Shown in pieces: positions 59,008-64,000 of a stretch of DNA of 64,000 nt (within the stretch, counting starts at the first letter, position 1; every line of letters begins with the position of its first letter). The notes under the pieces are model-generated. The model saw nothing but the letters and a program-made list of their open reading frames with translations, did not search any database and had not been told where the DNA came from. Origin of the DNA: Brachynemurus nebulosus (Eukaryota; Arthropoda; Insecta; Neuroptera; Myrmeleontidae); NCBI GenBank assembly GCA_035578155.1, contig JAPWDM010000008.1, positions 2,428,001-2,492,000 of the forward strand, written 5' to 3'. Position numbers and translations under genes: made by a program.

Positions 59008-59288
59008 ATTTTTTTTTATTTATTTTACTAGTTATATGTAAGTGTCTTTCGTAGTGTTTTATTATTTTTACCGTTTCCTATAAATAAATTATACACTAAC
59101 TAGCTTTAAAATATGTGCTATATCGTATAGTTGTCATTATAAAAAATTGTGAAAAATATTAATAAATTTGAGTTTTCCAAAACAAAAATATGCTTCCGCG
59201 CTTTAACTTTTCATAATTTAAAATTTCCACCACTATTGCTTCGTTTTTATCGGTTAAAAAAAAAAATATCGCATGAACCGGGCCTCTA

Positions 59289-59876
<588 letters not shown>

Positions 59877-59954
59877 CTATACTAGCAAGATTTTTGTGGG
59901 CAAGAGGTGACGTAAAATTTTTCTCCCACTCTAAGCGCACAACATGTTTCTACC

Positions 59955-60310
59955 ATAGAGCATCTAGAGAGAAAATACATATTTCTATACTACTGGAACC
60001 TGTGTAACCACTTGAGATAGAAAATATGTTGTATACGTGCACGGTGTTTACTTTGTATTTGTGCGGTAAGCTCGTTTGTGTGAGTGGTGATAGCCGTCAC
60101 GTGACCTTTGGTTCACATACATGTATGTGATGTGTGTGATACCACAACGCTACTTGTGCCGGTTCAACAATCAAATTTATTGTTGTTTGACTGACTTACA
60201 CTGAGCGACGGGTGCTGACCAACTGACACCTAAGCAGCCTAAGATGCACATACTTCCACATAAGTGATTGCAGAAAAGAGACAGTTATATTCGTTCTATT
60301 TGTTCTGTGG
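59955..60310 (+). repeat. Repeat family C, copy 4
   Basis: Near-identical to 25490-25870, including GTATACGTGCACGGTGTTTA and ATCAAATTTATTG(T/C)TGTTTGAC. Confidence 0.8.
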
Positions 60311-60344
60311 TTTCTACATAAGTTTGGTATCTATGTATGTGTAA

Positions 60345-60730
60345 TATGCGCTGGTATGTGTGTCACGCGTCATCAAGAGGACAAACTAGATTGGCTTTGC
60401 CTCTGTTCCACTTGTAATAAGTTTGTGACGTACTCTGTTTGTGTACATACACACTGTTTGCAGCGTTTGCAGTGTATTAGTTTGGTTTTTTGTAGTAGTA
60501 TGTGTATCCACGCATACTACCGCAACACACGTATTACCAGAGAGAGCTGTTCAACGTGTTTAACTAACAATGGGTATATTGTTAATATAATGCAGTGCGA
60601 ACTCGACGACGGACAATGAGTGACTACATGCCTTAAGCTGTGACTGGCGTGACTATGGTGTCAAATGACTCCGAGCGAATTACACTTTTTTTATATTAGT
60701 TGGCTTCTAGTGTTCTATGCGCGTCATTCT
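60345..60730. repeat. Inverted repeat, left arm (partner 62215-62545)
   Basis: ACAAACTAGATTGGCTTTGC through GTTGGCTTCTAGTGTTCTAT is reversed at 62215-62545 with high identity. The short open frame in both arms is not convincing as protein. Confidence 0.9.
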
Positions 60731-60763
60731 ATCTGTAGAAAGTGGGGATTGTATGTATACTAC

Positions 60764-61968
60764 TAGTGATGTGCCAAACTGTTCTTTGTACGGAACAGTT
60801 CCGAAGAGAACAGTTCTGTAAAAAGAACAGTTTCAGAAGAACAGTTCCAAAAGAACAGTTTGCAAAAGAACAGGTTTTAAAAGAACAGTTTCTAAAAGAA
60901 TAGTTTTATGTATACTCTTACCTGTTCATTAAGCGAAAACTGTTCATGATACAAACAAGTTTGTAGGACAACATCGTTCTAATAATATGTTCAACTAGGT
61001 ATTTCACTTACAATTTTATTAGTGCCTAAAAATATCAAAATATCAACGAAATTATTTAATAATTTCGTTGATGTTTATAAGAAAATATAAAATTAATAAT
61101 TATTGTTAAGTTGCAAATACAAAATAAATAATGAGTCTCAAATTATAAATATCAATTATATTTTATTCTAAATTCATACTTAATTATTCATACATTAATT
61201 ATTTAAAAGCATTTAAAAGTTACTTTTGAAGATAAATTTTTAATTCCATTTTTAATAAACCACATTAGAATTTTTTTTAAATAAAATATTTATTGGACAT
61301 ACTTGGTTTTCAAACCACTTTTTTGGTCGTCCGGTTTTGGAAAAATTCATTACGATGGGACTAAAGTTGCCAATATACAACTATTTGTTATCAAAACATT
61401 TAATTCTGGATAATATATTTATTTCTACGATATCAATCACCGATTAGTTTTTGGTTTCACTAAAATTGACTAGATTAGTTTTTATTTTTTGTACCATTAC
61501 AATATTATAGCTTACTTAGTATAATCTTCCACAGAAATGTTGAATTTTATGCTGAATAGCTGAATGTCTGTCTGACAATAACCATTATATTATATTATTT
61601 AAATTGAAAATTTAAATCAAACAATACTAGTTTATTCGTTATATCCGTTAAAATTTAAAATAAAAATCTATCAACAGAGTTTTTTGTAGTGGAGACATCT
61701 ATAATATTAAAGTCACATCGTGCTCAACTGTTTAAAAAACAGAGAATACATATGTACGTGCATATATGTATAACAACATATCGCTAGACAGTTTTACAAA
61801 TTGAACAGATAATTATATGAATAAAGCACAGAACAGATGAATAGATGAACAAATGAACCACAGGTGAACAGATGAACAGGCTAAATAACGGAACTGTTCA
61901 TTTACGGAACAGTTCCAACAAAAGAACAGTTTCAAAAGAACAGTTCTGTTCTTTTTGGCACATCACTA
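60764..61968. mobile_element. 1205-bp hAT-like element with AGAACAGTT repeats
   Basis: TAGTGATGTGCCAAA and TTTTTGGCACATCACTA ends; subterminal AAGAACAGTT repeats at both ends. Flanks ATACTAC and ATACGTAC fit an 8-bp duplication with one lost base. No ORF. Confidence 0.85.
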
Positions 61969-62084
61969 ATACGTACAGCTCCTGCATATACATATATTAT
62001 GTATGTATTCGCTTATATTGTTGGGAAGTAGTTGATAACAATACAAACAATCGATCTTTACGCAGCTACAGTTGCTGTGTGACT

Positions 62085-62210
62085 AATCAGTCGGCTTGTG
62101 TAGTTCGTGAACGAACTAGTTCAAAAGAGCGTTCTTACAAGTGATCTGAACGAACTAGTTCACCTTCAATTCCACTCTTCGTTCGTTAGTTCAATTTTTG
62201 GATCACTAGA
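62085..62210. repeat. Fragment with GAACTAGTTC repeats
   Basis: TTCGTGAACGAACTAGTTCA, CGTTCGTTAGTTCAATTTTTG and an end TTTTTGGATCACTAG like a hAT terminus. A related stretch is at 62640-63200. Confidence 0.55.
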
Positions 62211-62214
62211 GACT

Positions 62215-62545
62215 ATAGAACACTAGAAGCCAACTAATATAAAAAAAAGTGTAATTCGCTCGGAGTCATTTGACACCAGTCACAGCTTAAGGCATGTAGT
62301 CACTCGTTGTCCGTCGTCGAGTTCGCACTGCATTGTATTAACAGTATACCCATTGTTAGTTAAACACGTTGAACAGCTCTCTCTGGTAATACGTGTGTTA
62401 TGGTAGTATGCGTGAATACACATACTACTACAAAAAACCAAACTAATACACTGCAAACAGTGTGTATGTACACAAACAGAGTACGTCACAAACTCATTAC
62501 AAGTGGAACAGAGGCAAAGCCAATCTAGTTTGTCCCCTTGCTAGA
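62215..62545. repeat. Inverted repeat, right arm
   Basis: Reverse complement of 60345-60730. Confidence 0.9.
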
Positions 62546-62639
62546 GACACTGACTCGTAGGTATTATATCTATGGTAAGTATCGTAGGTATGTAGCTAAT
62601 AGCTATCAATGCTTATCACTTATCATATAATTATGTTCT

Positions 62640-63200
62640 ATGAGGATCTAGTGAACTAAATTATTTTGGTAGTTCAGTAGTTCAGTTAGTTACTTTGTTC
62701 GTTCAGTTCAGTAAGTTCATTAGTTCGCGAAGTAATTGTAAAAAGTACTATTAAATCAAGGTAGTGTTTACCGTTGCAGAGCGCACAAAAATAAAAACAT
62801 ACAAATGAACATTTTAAATAATTTTGTAAAAATTGTCACATATTGTTTTTTGGCTTTTTTTTTTTTTAAAAAACACCTATTATAAAAAAATAAAGACACA
62901 CAAATGAGCATTGTAAAATCAGGTAAATTTGTTATTATTAGACATTTCCTCATATCGAAATTCTTCGCTCCCGATATGGGAAAATTGTCAAAAATAAAAG
63001 ATTACTAGTTTAAAAAGATCTTAAATCTTTAAGATAAAAACGTCAGAAAAAGGAACTAACTAAAGTACTAAATTAATGCAGTTCATATTCATCACTGTTG
63101 ATTCAGAACTGTGAACTAACGAACTAAAAGAACGAACTAGTTCATTAAAGAACTATGAACTAAACTGAGCGCTCTTACAAGAGAACTAAATTGCGCAAGC
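62640..63200. repeat. GAACTAGTTC-rich decayed element
   Basis: AGTTCAGTTAGTTACTTTGT at the left and GAACGAACTAGTTCATTAAA at the right, around AT-rich DNA. Probably a decayed transposon of the 62085 type. Confidence 0.5.
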
Positions 63201-63204
63201 CTAC

Positions 63205-63290
63205 TAATCAGCTTAAACGGTATCAAGCACAAACTAGCACACAGCTATCCACAGTTTTGTAGAGAAACGCTTAGGGCTTGCATAATATGT
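63205..63290. repeat. Relic of the ZNF-inserted transposon family
   Basis: CTATCCACAGTTTTGTAGAGAAACGCTTAGGGCTTGCAT-type sequence, in short pieces, resembles 30180-30240 and 57960-58010. No ends preserved. Confidence 0.6.
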
Positions 63291-63299
63291 CAGTTTTAG

Positions 63300-64000
63300 T
63301 ATCCTTTCCATCCTATAGACAACCATGGTGACTATAAGAAGGTTTCAAACTCAATGGATTCAAAAAAGTGTCTAAAAATAAGAGGGCATTAGTGTTCCTT
63401 GAGTACCAAAGCGGTAGTTTGAATATTCTTAATTTTTTTCATGCCGAAATAAAATATCTTGTAAAAGAGAGAATGTGTAAACATAAAAAGAAACAGAAAA
63501 TTGTTTATATTACGTATCTGTGTGTAGAATTTTTTTATTTTCCTAATTAATTTCATTTCATAGCTATATAAAAACACTTTTGTTTTGGGTGATAAAAATA
63601 AATAAAATAATACATATTGAAGATTTGATTGTATACGCGGTGTATGTACATATATTATGTATATAATACTTTATGGTAAAGTCAGTATTAAACTAACATT
63701 TCCAAGATAAATTTTATTTTTATATTATTCGAAATATCTACTAAATGTTAGTTTCTGTATTTTACGACATTCATTAACTTTATGGCTGCCAAATAATTTT
63801 TGTTTCTAAAAGACAGGTGTATAAACATTGATAAAGAGAGAAAATTGTTTACATATTATCTGCGTACTTGTGGAAATAAAGATTATTGTTTCCTTAATTT
63901 CATAAAATATAAACATTGTTATATTTTGCATTAATATCGAGTATCTTATTCTTTCCTATACACGGTATGTATAGTATTAAAGTCGGTATTAAACTAATAC
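63300..64000. other. Gene-free AT-rich end
   Basis: Direct repeats of AAAGTC(A/G)GTATTAAACTAA at 63678 and 63980, the latter cut by the window edge. No gene. Confidence 0.5.

Noticed and set aside
60356..60619. Cys-rich 87-codon frame also present in the inverted partner at 62280-62489
   Set aside because: Both are arms of one recent inverted repeat, so shared reading is expected without selection; start and stop differ.

Overview
The window looks like AT-rich nuclear DNA from an insect. The evidence is a cluster of intronless C2H2 zinc-finger (ZNF) genes, a Ty1/copia fragment whose primer-binding site matches the internal initiator-Met tRNA site used by insect copia, a decayed mariner, and dense MITEs (hAT-like with 8-bp target duplications, Harbinger-like with TTA, TA-flanked). 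I cannot fix the order or species. There is no bacterial-style operon, CRISPR array or rRNA.

The genes are one lineage-specific family. I count eleven ZNF loci: ZNF1 6239-7549(-), ZNF2 9538-10771(-), ZNF3 14000-15283(-), ZNF4 19809-22025(+), ZNF5 27620-30874(-, split), ZNF6 35988-37265(-), ZNF7 42264-43955(-), ZNF8 48568-50684(+, permuted and broken), ZNF9 51597-52847(-), ZNF10 54560-55896(-, frameshifted), ZNF11 56791-59765(-, split). All share an acidic N-terminal region of about 85-130 residues with up to three SUMO-consensus-like psi-K-x-E motifs, then 9-23 fingers of near-identical framework that differ mainly at the predicted DNA-contacting helix residues. No ZAD or KRAB domain is visible. 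The natural reading (inference) is a rapidly duplicating family of sequence-specific, possibly SUMO-dependent repressors, perhaps aimed at transposons.

Layout: 0-3.9 kb holds repeats and the copia fragment; 5.5-15.3 kb holds ZNF1-3 with MITEs and a large inverted repeat (11.9-13.0 kb); 15.3-19.8 kb is gene-poor; 19.8-22.0 kb is ZNF4; 22.4-27.5 kb holds nested transposons; 27.6-30.9 kb is ZNF5 cut by a 1.6-kb transposon; 31-36 kb is repeats and foldbacks; 36-44 kb is ZNF6 and ZNF7 with MITEs between; 44-48 kb is hairpins, microsatellite and foldbacks; 48-56 kb is permuted ZNF8, ZNF9 and decayed ZNF10; 56.8-59.8 kb is ZNF11 cut by a second copy of the ZNF5 transposon; 60-64 kb is repeats.

Most notable: (1) the same transposon family (8-bp target duplication, 238-bp palindrome, GC-rich hairpin array) sits in the first or second finger of two ZNF paralogs, and outside the element each reading frame is continuous; (2) ZNF8 lies in circularly permuted order between split halves of a foldback element, with 9-bp duplications at the inner edges; (3) ZNF4 and ZNF7 carry higher-order finger repeats, including a recombinant finger; (4) the shared N-terminal region itself.
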